Shown: positions 8,317 through 17,152 of the stretch, piece by piece | Position numbering within the stretch: position 1 is the first letter of the stretch | Layout: each line of letters opens with the position of its first letter | NCBI RefSeq assembly: GCF_016135805.1 | Contig: NZ_JADWOX010000002.1 | Span: forward strand, 372,001-436,000 | Source of the DNA: Caulobacter hibisci | GTDB taxonomy: Bacteria; Pseudomonadota; Alphaproteobacteria; Caulobacterales; Caulobacteraceae | DNA: 64,000 nt | Direction: 5' to 3' | Notes under the pieces: generated by a model | What the model was told of the DNA's origin: nothing | What the model saw: the letters and a program-made list of their open reading frames with translations, nothing else | The model's database searches: none | Program-made: the position numbers and the translations under genes

Positions 8317-10158
8317 TTGACCGTCATTCGCAAGGCCTATGCCGAGACGCCCGCCGGCCAGGTGCATCTGCGCCGGGTGGACGGCCCCGGCGATCCGATC
8401 GTGCTCCTGCACCGCACCCCGGTCAGCTCGGCCTGTTTCGACGGCGTGCTGGCCCTCCTGGCAGGCAAGCGCGCCGCCATCGCCCTGGACACGCCGGGCT
8501 TTGGCCAATCGTTCAAGCCCGAAGGCCTGCCCTCGACGGTGGACTACGGCGCCTGGCTGCTGGCGGCCCTGGACGCCCTGGGCGTCGAGCGTTTCCACCT
8601 GGCCGGCCACCATACCGGCACCCACATCGGCGCCGAGATCGCCGCGGCCGCGCCCGACCGCGTGCGCTCGCTGCTGCTCAACGGCGTGCTGTTCGCCACC
8701 GCCGCCGAACGCGAGATGTTCCGCGAGCAGGTCGGCCAGTCCGCGCCGATCGACGCGCACGGCGCCTATCTGATCCAGTCCTGGGGCCTGCTGAAGGGGA
8801 TGCTGCCCCGCTTCGACGCCCAGCTGGTGCAGACGGAATTCCTGGGCGCGATCGGCGCGCCGGACGGCCGCAACCAGGCCTTCGGAGCGATCTTCGACCA
8901 GGACTTCGCCAGCGTCTTCGAGGGCGTGACCTGCCCGGTGACCGTGCTGCAGGCGGCGGACGACCCGCTGGCCGGCTTCGTCAGCCGCATCCGCAAGGCT
9001 CGCCCGGGCGTGGTGGTCACCACCCAGGGCAAGACCGGCGTCGCCGCGCCCGAGCTGGAACCCGAGATCTTCGCCGAGACCCTGCTGGCCTTCGCGGCCG
9101 GCGTCGAAACCACGCCTCCGAACACCCCCCTTCAGTGGACCCCGCCCATGACCAATCGCCGTTTCTCCCTCGTCCGCGCCGGCCAGGGCTTCGAGCTGGC
9201 CGAGTCCATAGTGCCGGTCCCGACGCCGGGTCCGGGCGAGGTGCTGGTGCGGGTGCGCGCCGTGGCCCTGAACCGCCGCGACGTGATGATCCGCCAGGGC
9301 TGGTATCCGGTCGGCGAGGCCGACGGCTTCACCCCGCTGTCGGACGCCGCCGGCGAGATCGTCGCCCTGGGTGACGGCGTCGAGGGCCTGGCCGTGGGCG
9401 ACCGCGTCGCCTCGGCCTTCTTCCAGAACTGGGCCGGCGGCCGCATCACCTTCCCGGCGGTGATCTCGTCGCTGGGCGCCGGCGGTCCCGGCGTGCTGGC
9501 CGAGCACGTGGTGCTGTCGGCCGGCGGGGTGGTGAAGCTGCCCGACGGCCTCGACTTCGTGCAGGGCGCGACCCTGACCTGCTCGGGCGTCACGGCTTGG
9601 TCCTCGCTGGTCACGCACGGCGGCCTCCAGGCCGGCGACTGGGTGGTGACCCTGGGCACCGGCGGCGTCTCGCTGTGGGGCCTGCAGATCGCCAAGGCCT
9701 TCGGCGCCAAGGTGGCCGTGGTCGGCGGCGACGACGCCAAGCTGGCCCGCGCGGCGCAGATGGGCGCGGACCTGACGGTGAACTATCACACCACGCCCGA
9801 CTGGGAGGCCTCGGTGAAGGAAGCCTCGTTCGGCGGCGTGCAGCACGCCCTGGAACTGGGCGGCGCCGGCACCCTGGCCAAGTCGCAGGCGTCGGTCGGC
9901 GTCGGCGGCCACGTGGCCGTCATCGGCGCCTTGGATGGCTTCGGCGGCACGCTGGACGCCTCGGCCATGGTGATGATGGCCCAGCGCGCAACGGCCATCT
10001 CGGTCGGCTCGCGCGCCGACCACCAGGCGCTGTCGGACTTCGTGGCCGCCAAGGGCATCGTCCCGGTGGTCGACAGCGTCTTCGCCCTCGACGCCATCGA
10101 AGGCGCCTACGCCCGCGCCGACAAGGGCGCGTTCGGCAAGGTCGTGGTGACGCTGTAG
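8317..10158 (+). CDS. Fused alpha/beta-hydrolase and zinc-type/quinone-reductase-like alcohol dehydrogenase
   Basis: One uninterrupted 613-aa frame from a TTG start at 8317 (GGAG six bases upstream). Residues 1-275 form an alpha/beta-hydrolase whose nucleophile elbow reads GHHTG, with His99 where Ser, Asp or Cys is expected. Residues 278-613 form a medium-chain dehydrogenase of the zinc-independent quinone-reductase type with the GTGGVSLWG nucleotide-binding motif and no obvious structural-zinc Cys cluster. The internal ATG at 9148 marks where a free dehydrogenase would start but has no clear ribosome site, favouring a true fusion. A sequencing error removing a stop cannot be excluded. A terminator-bearing repeat follows. 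Confidence 0.78.
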   Translation: MTVIRKAYAETPAGQVHLRRVDGPGDPIVLLHRTPVSSACFDGVLALLAGKRAAIALDTPGFGQSFKPEGLPSTVDYGAWLLAALDALGVERFHLAGHHTGTHIGAEIAAAAPDRVRSLLLNGVLFATAAEREMFREQVGQSAPIDAHGAYLIQSWGLLKGMLPRFDAQLVQTEFLGAIGAPDGRNQAFGAIFDQDFASVFEGVTCPVTVLQAADDPLAGFVSRIRKARPGVVVTTQGKTGVAAPELEPEIFAETLLAFAAGVETTPPNTPLQWTPPMTNRRFSLVRAGQGFELAESIVPVPTPGPGEVLVRVRAVALNRRDVMIRQGWYPVGEADGFTPLSDAAGEIVALGDGVEGLAVGDRVASAFFQNWAGGRITFPAVISSLGAGGPGVLAEHVVLSAGGVVKLPDGLDFVQGATLTCSGVTAWSSLVTHGGLQAGDWVVTLGTGGVSLWGLQIAKAFGAKVAVVGGDDAKLARAAQMGADLTVNYHTTPDWEASVKEASFGGVQHALELGGAGTLAKSQASVGVGGHVAVIGALDGFGGTLDASAMVMMAQRATAISVGSRADHQALSDFVAAKGIVPVVDSVFALDAIEGAYARADKGAFGKVVVTL

Positions 10159-10166
10159 TCGTTGCG

Positions 10167-10397
10167 CCCCTCTCTCTTTGAGAGAGGGAGGGGCCCGCGC
10201 CGAAGCCATGGGAGGGTGAGAGGTTACACACTCACAGGAAAAGGCGCGGTCGTTCGGCCGCGCCTTTTCTGTTTTTCAGTTGTTGATGGCCGCGTTGCTG
10301 TCGTCGGAACGGTGAGAGATCCACGCGGCCAACGGCGCACCCTCTCACCCTCCCACCGCTTCGCGGCGGGCCCCTCCCTCTCTCCATGAGAGAGGGG
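10167..10397. repeat. Long imperfect inverted repeat flanking a terminator
   Basis: The left arm (about 10167-10224) and right arm (about 10343-10397) are near-perfect reverse complements, each beginning CCCCTCTCTC. The centre contains a separate GC-rich terminator hairpin. It occupies the whole gap between two convergent genes and looks like a non-autonomous palindromic element or REP pair. Confidence 0.8.
10239..10268. terminator. Bidirectional rho-independent terminator
   Basis: AAAAGGCGCGG (10239-10249) pairs with CCGCGCCTTTT (10258-10268) around an 8-base loop. The flanking A and T runs make it functional on both strands, ending the fusion gene on the plus strand and the VOC-methyltransferase-MFS operon on the minus strand. 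Confidence 0.85.
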
Positions 10398-10399
10398 TT

Positions 10400-11275
10400 T
10401 TAGGCTTCCACCACCTCGACCAGCGCGCCGCCCGGCGCGCGCAGCGCGCCGACGCGCTTGCCGCCGTAGACGGCGCCGTCGCGGATGGTGGGCGGGACGA
10501 TCCAGTCGCCCTGGACGCTGTCGAAGTTCGGGTGCTTGAGGGTGCAGATGGCGATGCCGGGCGGCAGGGCGCCGGGGTGACCGGGGCGCACCGTGGCCTC
10601 GGCCGGGTACTGGTCGAACTCGAGGAAGACGTCCTTTTCGAAGGTGGCCGTCGCCAGGGCGTGGCGGCTGTCCTTGGGGAGCTCGAAGGCGTCGTTGATC
10701 ATGTTGTAGACGATGGTCATCGGCGCGCCGACGTCCAGGCCCAGGGTCTGGCCAAACCAGCGGCCGCTGGCGTCCATGTCGTCGCTGGCCAAAACGAGGA
10801 TGAACAGCCTGTCGATCAGGCTGCCGGGATAGGGCAGGCCGTTGCCGGGCGAGACGATCTCGGTGAGGTAGACGATCTCGCCGTCGGGACCCTTGACCTG
10901 CATCGGGTGGATGGTCGGCAGGCCGTCGATGCGCTTGGGCGGGCCGATGATCTCGAACGGCGCGGTCTGCATGCGGGCGTTCACGGCCATGACGTCCTGG
11001 CAGCAGATCTCGATCGCCGCCCAGCCGTAGGTGCGCAGAGGCCGATATTCCGGCACCGGGTCGCCCTCGACGAAGCGCAGGAAGACGTCGGCGCCGCTGG
11101 CCGGCTGCAGCACGGCGTAGGGCCGGCCGGCGCTGGCCGGGGCGCCCCAGCTGGCGGCGAGGTCGGCGGGGACCTCGCCCTGCTCGACCACCGTGTAGTC
11201 CAGCCATTGGGCGTAGCGCAGCGCGGTCGCGGCGACGTTCGGCGTCACCAGGGTGGCGGCCCGGAGAAGGTTCAT
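10400..11275 (-). CDS. Two-domain VOC (glyoxalase/bleomycin-resistance fold) protein
   Basis: 291 aa with two tandem VOC-type beta-alpha-beta modules, the length of a type I extradiol dioxygenase or a two-domain glyoxalase. The position where extradiol enzymes have their first metal-ligand His reads RLFILVLAS, with no His, so ring-cleavage activity is doubtful. The start at 11275 is supported by homology to the module start. It is the last gene of the minus-strand operon MFS - methyltransferase - hypothetical - VOC, 19 bp after the hypothetical. Could be an isomerase, an epimerase or a binding protein for the transported compound. Confidence 0.7.
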   Translation of the reverse strand: MNLLRAATLVTPNVAATALRYAQWLDYTVVEQGEVPADLAASWGAPASAGRPYAVLQPASGADVFLRFVEGDPVPEYRPLRTYGWAAIEICCQDVMAVNARMQTAPFEIIGPPKRIDGLPTIHPMQVKGPDGEIVYLTEIVSPGNGLPYPGSLIDRLFILVLASDDMDASGRWFGQTLGLDVGAPMTIVYNMINDAFELPKDSRHALATATFEKDVFLEFDQYPAEATVRPGHPGALPPGIAICTLKHPNFDSVQGDWIVPPTIRDGAVYGGKRVGALRAPGGALVEVVEA

Positions 11276-11294
11276 CGATCTGATCCTGAAAAAG

Positions 11295-11651
11295 CTAGTC
11301 GCGCAGCTCGACGGCCACGTCTTCGGAAGCGACATCGCCGGTGGCGACGGCGGCCTCGGCCTCCTGCTGGACGATGCGCAGCACGCGGGACAGATACTCC
11401 TGCAGCCAAAGGCCGCGCTCGGCGGCGGCTTCGGCCGAGGGTTCGAAGGCCTCGATCCTGGCGCGGTCGAGGCCGCCCTGGGCCTCCAGCACGCGCTCCA
11501 GCGTGTCGAGGCGGGCGCGGGTGACGGCCAGTTCCTGGACCACGGCCATGGTGATGGCCAGCACCCGCTCGACTTCCGGATTGGCGAAGAAATAGGGGCG
11601 CTTGCCGGCGGGCTTGGCGCCGGCGTCGGCCAGGGCGTCTGCGATGCTCAT
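11295..11651 (-). CDS. Hypothetical helical protein in catabolic operon
   Basis: 118 aa, family not recognised. The protein is largely helical by composition, rich in Ala, Glu, Leu and Arg, with a likely coiled-coil stretch around residues 30-60 (VLAITMAVVQELAVTRARL). Its ATG overlaps the stop of the methyltransferase gene (ATGA), implying translational coupling and equimolar expression. A partner or regulatory subunit of the methyltransferase is a reasonable guess, not shown. Confidence 0.6.
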   Translation of the reverse strand: MSIADALADAGAKPAGKRPYFFANPEVERVLAITMAVVQELAVTRARLDTLERVLEAQGGLDRARIEAFEPSAEAAAERGLWLQEYLSRVLRIVQQEAEAAVATGDVASEDVAVELRD

Positions 11652-12886
11652 TGGGCTTCCTTGGGAGCCTTCCGCGCTCCGATCACGCGCCAGGCGGCTT
11701 TGCGGCCATAGTCTTCGCTGTCGTCGTCGGCGGCGTCGGGGAAGACCTCGCGGTCGACCACGGCGGTGACGCCGTCATGGATCAGCTCGCTCTCCGCGAA
11801 GCCGGCCTCGACCATGCAGGCGTCCAGATCGATCTCGTGCAGCGTGCTCCAGAAGGGCTCGTTGTTGTAGAAGGCGTCCCAGTCGCGCAGGGCCTGCTCG
11901 AACAGCGGCATGGTCGGGGCGTACTGCGGCTGCTCGACGTGCAGCACGACGCCGCCGGGGGCCAGCACGCGGCGGCTCTCGGCGAAGATGGCCTTCATCG
12001 AGGTCAGCGACAGTTCGTGCAGGAACATGGTGGTCTGCACCCAGTCGAAGGTGCCGGTCTCGAAGCGCGACAGGTCGGCGCCGTCGGCCTGGACGAAGCG
12101 GATGTTGGTCACGCCCAGCGAGGCGGCGCGGGCGGCGGCGTAGCGCAGCATCGGCCCGCCGACGTCGATGGCGATGACCTCGGCGTCCGGGAAGGCCTGG
12201 GCGATCGGCAGGACGCTGTGACCGACGGTGGCGCCGATGTCGAGGATGCGCCTGGGCTTGAAGTCCGGCAGCCGGCGCTTGACCCAGCGGACCACGGCGT
12301 GGCCGCCGCCGTCGGAGAAGCGGCCGAGCAGGCCGCCGGTGGTGGCGAAGCCGCCGTGGTCGTAGTTGGCGCCGCCGGAGACGTCGCCCTCGAAGCGCTC
12401 GACGTGATAGCTGCCGGGCATGCAGTGGTGGTCGACGGCCGACACGTAGCGCGGGATCTTCAAGGCCGGATCGAGCTCAAGCTGGTCGGAACCGGCGTTG
12501 AGGGCGGCGGCCTTGGCGGCCAGTTCCTCGGCCTGGCGCAGGGTGGTCCAGCGGCCGGCCTGCTGGCGCTGTTCCATGGTCAGGCGGCGAAGCGCCGACC
12601 AGGTCTGGAAGGCCGGATCCTTCAGCAGGGCCTTGCGGACCTCGTGGCGATCCTCGGGCGCGCGGCCGTGGGCCTTTTCGAAGGCCGGCAGGGCGCGGGT
12701 CTCCCAGGCCTGTTTCACGCCGGGGATGAGGCGGGTCGACAGGTGTCGGTTGAGCTGGGCCAGGACGTTCAGCCGCTCGACCTCGTCGTGCGACATCTGC
12801 GGGAAGACCTCGTGGCGGCCGACCTTGCGATAGTCGGGCGGGCCGTCATAGGCCTGGATCGGCCCCTCGTTGACGCGACCGGTCAT
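11648..12886 (-). CDS. Class I SAM-dependent methyltransferase with N-terminal helical extension
   Basis: 412 aa. Residues 1-190 or so form an unfamiliar N-terminal region. The methyltransferase core follows: motif I ILDIGATVGHS, acidic motif II VIAIDVG, and post-motif FDWVQTTMFLHEL with APGG. Substrate not identifiable; small-molecule methylation fits the operon context with an MFS transporter (12974-14260) and a VOC protein. It is coupled by a 4-bp overlap to the 118-aa hypothetical. A second unrelated-looking methyltransferase lies at 28593-29675. Confidence 0.78.
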   Translation of the reverse strand: MTGRVNEGPIQAYDGPPDYRKVGRHEVFPQMSHDEVERLNVLAQLNRHLSTRLIPGVKQAWETRALPAFEKAHGRAPEDRHEVRKALLKDPAFQTWSALRRLTMEQRQQAGRWTTLRQAEELAAKAAALNAGSDQLELDPALKIPRYVSAVDHHCMPGSYHVERFEGDVSGGANYDHGGFATTGGLLGRFSDGGGHAVVRWVKRRLPDFKPRRILDIGATVGHSVLPIAQAFPDAEVIAIDVGGPMLRYAAARAASLGVTNIRFVQADGADLSRFETGTFDWVQTTMFLHELSLTSMKAIFAESRRVLAPGGVVLHVEQPQYAPTMPLFEQALRDWDAFYNNEPFWSTLHEIDLDACMVEAGFAESELIHDGVTAVVDREVFPDAADDDSEDYGRKAAWRVIGARKAPKEAQ

Positions 12887-12973
12887 GGCGCACTCCTACT
12901 CAATCGGCGTCAGCTTGCGCCCGTCGGGCCGCGCGCGGGAGCGCCTCGGCACGAAAATCCGCCTGCCGGGAAA

Positions 12974-14260
12974 TCAGGCGCCGGGGACGGCGACGCGCTC
13001 GCCGGCGGCCGCTTCGATCCGGGCGTTCTCGACCGCGTGGGCGGCGGCGAAGCGGTAGCGGCCCAGCGGCAGCAGGATCAGGCCGCCCAGCACCAGCAGG
13101 CCGGTGGCCACCAGTAGCGACAGCTGGTAGCCGCCGCTGCGGTCGAAGTCGGCCCCGAACGCCACGGGACCCAGGCCTGACCCTGCCGCATAGGCGCAGT
13201 AGAGGCAGCCATAGAGGGTCGAATAGGACCGAGCTCCGAAATAGCGGGCGATCAGGAAGGCCAGCAGGTCGAACTCCATGCCCGCCGCCACGCCGACAAG
13301 CGCGATGGCCAGCAGGGCGCCGCTGAAGCCGGGGTCCTGTCCGTGCAGGATCAGGCAGCCCAAGGCCGGCAGGCACAGCAGAACGAGCGCCACAGCCGGG
13401 GCCCAGAAGCGGTCGACCAGCCAGCCGCCGGCCACGCGTCCGGCGATCACCGACAGGCCGACGACCGGGGCCAGGCTGACGATCTCGGCTTTCGTGAAGC
13501 CCTTGAGCTTCAGCATGTTTTCGAGGTTGGGCAGCGGGCCGGCGATGGCGAAGGAGAACAGCAGGAAGCCGCCGGCGATCAGCCAGAACTTCGGGTCGCG
13601 CAAAGCCTGGGGCAGTGTCAGGCCCGGCAGCGGCGCGGTCTCGCTATGGACGCGGCCGACGCCGGGGTCCTTGAAGGCCAGCAGCGCGACGGGCAGGGCG
13701 ATGACCAGGGGCAGGGCGCCGGTGACCAGATAGGCCGCGCGCCAGCCGTGAGCCTCGATCATCCACATCAGGAACGGCTTGATCATGAAGCCGAACACGC
13801 CGGTGCCCATCAGGGCGATGCCCAGGGCCAGGCCCTTGTTGGCCTCGAAGCCGTTGTTGATCGCCCGGGTCCAGGTGGTGGGCAGGGTGCCGGCGCCGAC
13901 CGCGCCCATCAGCGCCCAGTTCAGATAGAACAGCGGCAGCGAGCCCTTGGTCAGGGAAAAGGCCATGAAGGCGAAGGCGAACAGCACCAGCGAGGCGATC
14001 GCCACCGGCCGCACGCCGATCCTGTCGCCCAGCCAGCCGATGACCGGGCCGACGATCATGACGGCCAGGGTGGCGACCGGCAGGCCCAGCATGATCGAGG
14101 CGAAGCTCCAGCCGAACTCCTTGGCCAGCTGCGGGGCCAGCATGCCGATGCTGTAGAAGGGCAGGGGCGACAAGCCCAGGCCCACGCCCAGCACGACGCT
14201 GAGCAGCAGCGGCCAACCCCTGCGAAATTCGCCAGCCTGGTTTTCGGATAGTTTCGCCAT
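12974..14260 (-). CDS. MFS transporter (monocarboxylate/oxalate-formate-like)
   Basis: 428 aa with about twelve hydrophobic helices and the MFS motif A between helices 2 and 3 (GWLGDRIGVRP). Helix pattern and length resemble the monocarboxylate/aromatic-acid branch of MFS carriers, so uptake of an organic acid substrate of the surrounding pathway is likely. It is the first gene of the operon running to 10400, and it diverges from the CoA-transferase at 14351; about 90 bp between them must carry both promoters. Confidence 0.8.
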   Translation of the reverse strand: MAKLSENQAGEFRRGWPLLLSVVLGVGLGLSPLPFYSIGMLAPQLAKEFGWSFASIMLGLPVATLAVMIVGPVIGWLGDRIGVRPVAIASLVLFAFAFMAFSLTKGSLPLFYLNWALMGAVGAGTLPTTWTRAINNGFEANKGLALGIALMGTGVFGFMIKPFLMWMIEAHGWRAAYLVTGALPLVIALPVALLAFKDPGVGRVHSETAPLPGLTLPQALRDPKFWLIAGGFLLFSFAIAGPLPNLENMLKLKGFTKAEIVSLAPVVGLSVIAGRVAGGWLVDRFWAPAVALVLLCLPALGCLILHGQDPGFSGALLAIALVGVAAGMEFDLLAFLIARYFGARSYSTLYGCLYCAYAAGSGLGPVAFGADFDRSGGYQLSLLVATGLLVLGGLILLPLGRYRFAAAHAVENARIEAAAGERVAVPGA

Positions 14261-14350
14261 CGCCGTTTGCCCCGCCGCGATCAGATCGGTAGGCGAGGCA
14301 GCCTGGGGCGTTAAACGTCGCCCGCAACAGGAATATCCGGAGCAGTCGCC

Positions 14351-15589
14351 TTGCGATCAGACACCCGACCCGGGGCGGCCCTTGCGGGGGTCAAGGTGCT
14401 CGATCTTTCCCGCGTGCTGGCTGGTCCTTGGGCGACCCAGGCCCTGGCCGACATGGGCGCCGAGGTGGTCAAGGTCGAGCGGCCGGGCGTCGGCGACGAC
14501 ACCCGGGCCTGGGGCCCTCCGTTCTTCGAGACGGTGGACGGGGGAAGGGGCGACGCGGCCTACTTCACCTGCGCCAACCGCAACAAGCGCTCGGTGACCA
14601 TCGACATGGCCGACCCGCGCGGCGCGGCGCTAATCCGCCAGATGGCCGCCGAGGCCGACGTGGTGGTCGAGAACTTCAAGGTCGGCGGCCTGGCCAAGTA
14701 CGGCCTCGACTACGAGAGTCTCGCGGCGATCAATCCGCGGCTGGTCTATTGCTCGATCACCGGCTTTGGCCAGACCGGCCCCTACGCGGCGCGGGCCGGC
14801 TACGACTACATGATCCAGGGCATGGGCGGGTTGATGTCGATCACCGGCCAGCCGGACGGCGCGGCCGGGGCCGAGCCGATGAAGGTGGGCGTGGCGGTCG
14901 TCGACCTGTTCACCGGCCTCTACGCGGCCAACGCCATCCTCTGCGGCCTGCTGCATGCACGCGCCACGGGGGAGGGCCAGCACATGGACATCGCACTGTT
15001 CGACGTGCAGGCCGCCGTCCTGGCCAACCAGGCCAGCAACTATTTCGCCACGGGCGTCGCGCCAGAGCGCCTAGGCAACGCCCACCCGAACCTTGCGCCC
15101 TACCAGGTGTTCGCCACGGCCGACGGGGCGATGGTGCTGGCGGTCGGCAATGACGGGCAGTTCCGCGCCTTCGCGCGGGCCGCCGAAGCGCCTGAGCTGG
15201 CCGAGGATCCTCGTTTCGCCACCAACGCCCAGCGGGTGGCGGCGCGGGCGCAGCTGGCCCAGGCCATGGCCCCGATCCTGGCGACCCGCGAGACCAAGGC
15301 CTGGATCGTCCTGCTGGAAGCGGCCGGCGTGCCCTGCGGGCCGATCAACACCATCGACCAGGTGTTCGAGGAGCCGCAGGCGGTGCATCGGGAACTGGTG
15401 GTCGAGCAGGCGCGGGACGATCTGGCGGCGCCGATCCGCACGGTGGCCTCGCCGATCCGGGCGTCTCGGACGCCGGTCGTTGTCGAGCGCCCGCCGCCGG
15501 CTCTGGGGGCGGATACGGCGGCGGTGCTGGCGGGGCTGGGCAAGAGCGAGGCCGAGATTGCCGAACTGGCGAACGCTGGGGTGATCTAG
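14351..15589 (+). CDS. CaiB/BaiF family (class III) CoA-transferase
   Basis: 412 aa from a TTG start preceded by CCGGAG. Family III CoA-transferases move CoA between acids by a ping-pong-free mechanism with an Asp nucleophile. Visible signatures: VKVLDLSRVLAGPWATQ at the N terminus, NRNKRSVTIDM, GFGQTGPYA, and the catalytic Asp218 in ALFDVQAAVL. Full-length and apparently intact, unlike the double-domain protein at 18420. It probably activates a dicarboxylic or aromatic acid as its CoA thioester for the acyl-CoA dehydrogenase and crotonase encoded nearby. Confidence 0.88.
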   Translation: MRSDTRPGAALAGVKVLDLSRVLAGPWATQALADMGAEVVKVERPGVGDDTRAWGPPFFETVDGGRGDAAYFTCANRNKRSVTIDMADPRGAALIRQMAAEADVVVENFKVGGLAKYGLDYESLAAINPRLVYCSITGFGQTGPYAARAGYDYMIQGMGGLMSITGQPDGAAGAEPMKVGVAVVDLFTGLYAANAILCGLLHARATGEGQHMDIALFDVQAAVLANQASNYFATGVAPERLGNAHPNLAPYQVFATADGAMVLAVGNDGQFRAFARAAEAPELAEDPRFATNAQRVAARAQLAQAMAPILATRETKAWIVLLEAAGVPCGPINTIDQVFEEPQAVHRELVVEQARDDLAAPIRTVASPIRASRTPVVVERPPPALGADTAAVLAGLGKSEAEIAELANAGVI

Positions 15590-15605
15590 CCCACGCCGTG
15601 CATGT

Positions 15606-15690
15606 CCTCGTCCTTCGACAGGCTCAGGATGAGGACAATTTGCGCTGCGGCTCAGTAGAAACCTCACCCTGAGCTCGTCGAAGGGCGAGG
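15606..15690. repeat. Interspersed inverted repeat, TTCGACAGGCTCAGG family, copy 1
   Basis: Two inverted arms, CCTCGTCCTTCGACAGGC at the left and its complement GTCGAAGGGCGAGG at the right, enclose about 30 unrelated bases. The same arms recur at 51967-52048 and 55151-55227. It sits between the stop codons of convergent genes. Confidence 0.85.
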
Positions 15691-15698
15691 GTTCGCCC

Positions 15699-16292
15699 CT
15701 ACCGCGCCGCCCGCGCCACGCCCTCGGGCAGGGCCCCGGCGAAGTCGATGACGCACATGGCGCCGTACGACCGGTGGCCGCCGCAGGCGACGCCGGCGAG
15801 GCTGTAGCCGGTCGACAGGATGTTGCGGCGGTGGCCGCGGCTGGGCACGCCGCTGTCGACGACCAGCTGGCGCACCACGTCGCGCGGCTCGTCGTAGCCG
15901 TAGGAGATGTTCTCGGCCGAGAGGCCGGCATAGACGCCGTACTTGCGCAGGCGAAGGCCCAGGCTTCCCGCCGCGCCATGGCCGACGTCGCCGCGCGCGG
16001 CCTGGGCGCTGACGTGATCGCGGGCGGCGTCGTCGATGCGCCCGTCCGCGCCCAGCGGCGGCAGCGGGCGCTGACGCTGGAGTTCGGCGACGGCCTCGTC
16101 GAGGGCGTCCGGATCCTCGCCCATGGCCGGCCGGCCTTGCGCCAGCTCGCGGGCATAGGCCTGGGGATTGGCGCGGACGTAGTTGATCTCGTCGAGGACG
16201 GCCTGGGACTGGGTCTGGGCGGCGGCCAGCGCGGGCAAGGCGAGCAGCAGCAGGCCGGCGAGCGCCGGACCTAAGCGACGATGGGTACGCAT
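15699..16292 (-). CDS. Secreted CAP-domain (SCP/PR1-like) protein
   Basis: 197 aa with a clear Sec signal peptide (about residues 1-26, ending LAAAQT). The mature part is a CAP domain: VLDEINYVRANPQAYA at the start, GHGAAG (CAP His), AENISYGY, and SRGHRRNIL (second His). Bacterial CAP proteins are extracytoplasmic and of poorly defined function, possibly binding cell-wall components or lipids. It is encoded alone, convergent with the CoA-transferase and divergent from 16485. The 16293-16484 gap shows no other feature. Confidence 0.85.
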   Translation of the reverse strand: MRTHRRLGPALAGLLLLALPALAAAQTQSQAVLDEINYVRANPQAYARELAQGRPAMGEDPDALDEAVAELQRQRPLPPLGADGRIDDAARDHVSAQAARGDVGHGAAGSLGLRLRKYGVYAGLSAENISYGYDEPRDVVRQLVVDSGVPSRGHRRNILSTGYSLAGVACGGHRSYGAMCVIDFAGALPEGVARAAR

Positions 16293-16484
16293 ACGAACCT
16301 ACAAGATCGAAAAGCCCCTCGGTTCGTGCCTTAGCACGCAGTTCCGGATTCGCGGGGCGCCGCCGAACGTCGCGGCCCATGTCGCGGTGCAGGGCGTATC
16401 CGCGAGGCGATAAATCCGGCGACCACGCCCCATGGCGCCCGGCGAGGCGGCATCAAGGCGGCACGACAACCGCCGGATTCCGCG

Positions 16485-17141
16485 ATGCTTCTCGCCCTTC
16501 TGACCCTGCTGCACGTGCTGGTCTTCGTCTACTGGCTGGGCGGGGACCTGGGGGCCTTCTACGTCTCGCGCTACGTCACCGCGCCCGACCGGACGGTGAA
16601 GGAGCGGGGCCTGGCGCTGAAGGTGCTGGCCGATGTCGACATGGCGCCGCGCACCTGCCTGATCCTGGCCCTGCCGACGGGCCTGACCCTGGCCAAGCTG
16701 AAGGGCTGGTGGGACGTGCCGCCCGAGGTCGTGGCGGCGATCTGGGCCCTGTGCCTGTTCTGGCTGGTCATGGCCTGGAGCATTCATATCCACCACAGCC
16801 CGCCCAAGGCCGGCATCCGGCGCATCGACATCTTCATCCGCTGGATCGTGCTGGCGGGCCTGGCCGCTTTCGGCCTGGCCAGCCTGGTCGGCCTGGCGGA
16901 CGCGCCGCTGTTCATCGCCATCAAGATGCTGATCCTGGCCACTGCCATCGGCTGCGGCCTGCTGATCCGCCGCCAGCTGGCCCCGCTGGGGCCGCCGGTC
17001 GTGGCGATGATGACCAATGGCCCGACGCCCGAGACCGACAAGGCCATCAACGCCGTGCTCGAGGCCACGCGGCCGGTGGTGCTGACCCTCTGGGCCCTGC
17101 TGATCGGCGCGGCCTTCCTCGGCCTCTGGACCCCTTCCTAA
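16485..17141 (+). CDS. Integral membrane protein, CopD/DUF2269-like
   Basis: 218 aa with roughly five to six hydrophobic helices beginning directly at the N terminus (LLALLTLLHVLVFVYWLGGD). Histidines in helices (LLHVL, SIHIHH) recall CopD-like or haem-copper membrane families, but no definite cofactor signature can be assigned. It is 11 bp upstream of the isochorismatase-fold gene and thus probably in the same transcript. It could be a carrier or redox anchor for the pathway. Role uncertain. Confidence 0.6.
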   Translation: MLLALLTLLHVLVFVYWLGGDLGAFYVSRYVTAPDRTVKERGLALKVLADVDMAPRTCLILALPTGLTLAKLKGWWDVPPEVVAAIWALCLFWLVMAWSIHIHHSPPKAGIRRIDIFIRWIVLAGLAAFGLASLVGLADAPLFIAIKMLILATAIGCGLLIRRQLAPLGPPVVAMMTNGPTPETDKAINAVLEATRPVVLTLWALLIGAAFLGLWTPS

Positions 17142-17152
17142 GGACCCCCGCC

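Noticed and set aside
8002..10209. 735-residue minus-strand frame opposite the hydrolase-dehydrogenase fusion
   Set aside because: Antisense shadow with low-complexity composition; the plus strand encodes two recognisable domains.
10400..11275. VOC protein as an extradiol ring-cleavage dioxygenase
   Set aside because: Length fits, but the first metal-ligand His is absent (RLFILVLAS), so the claim was not made.
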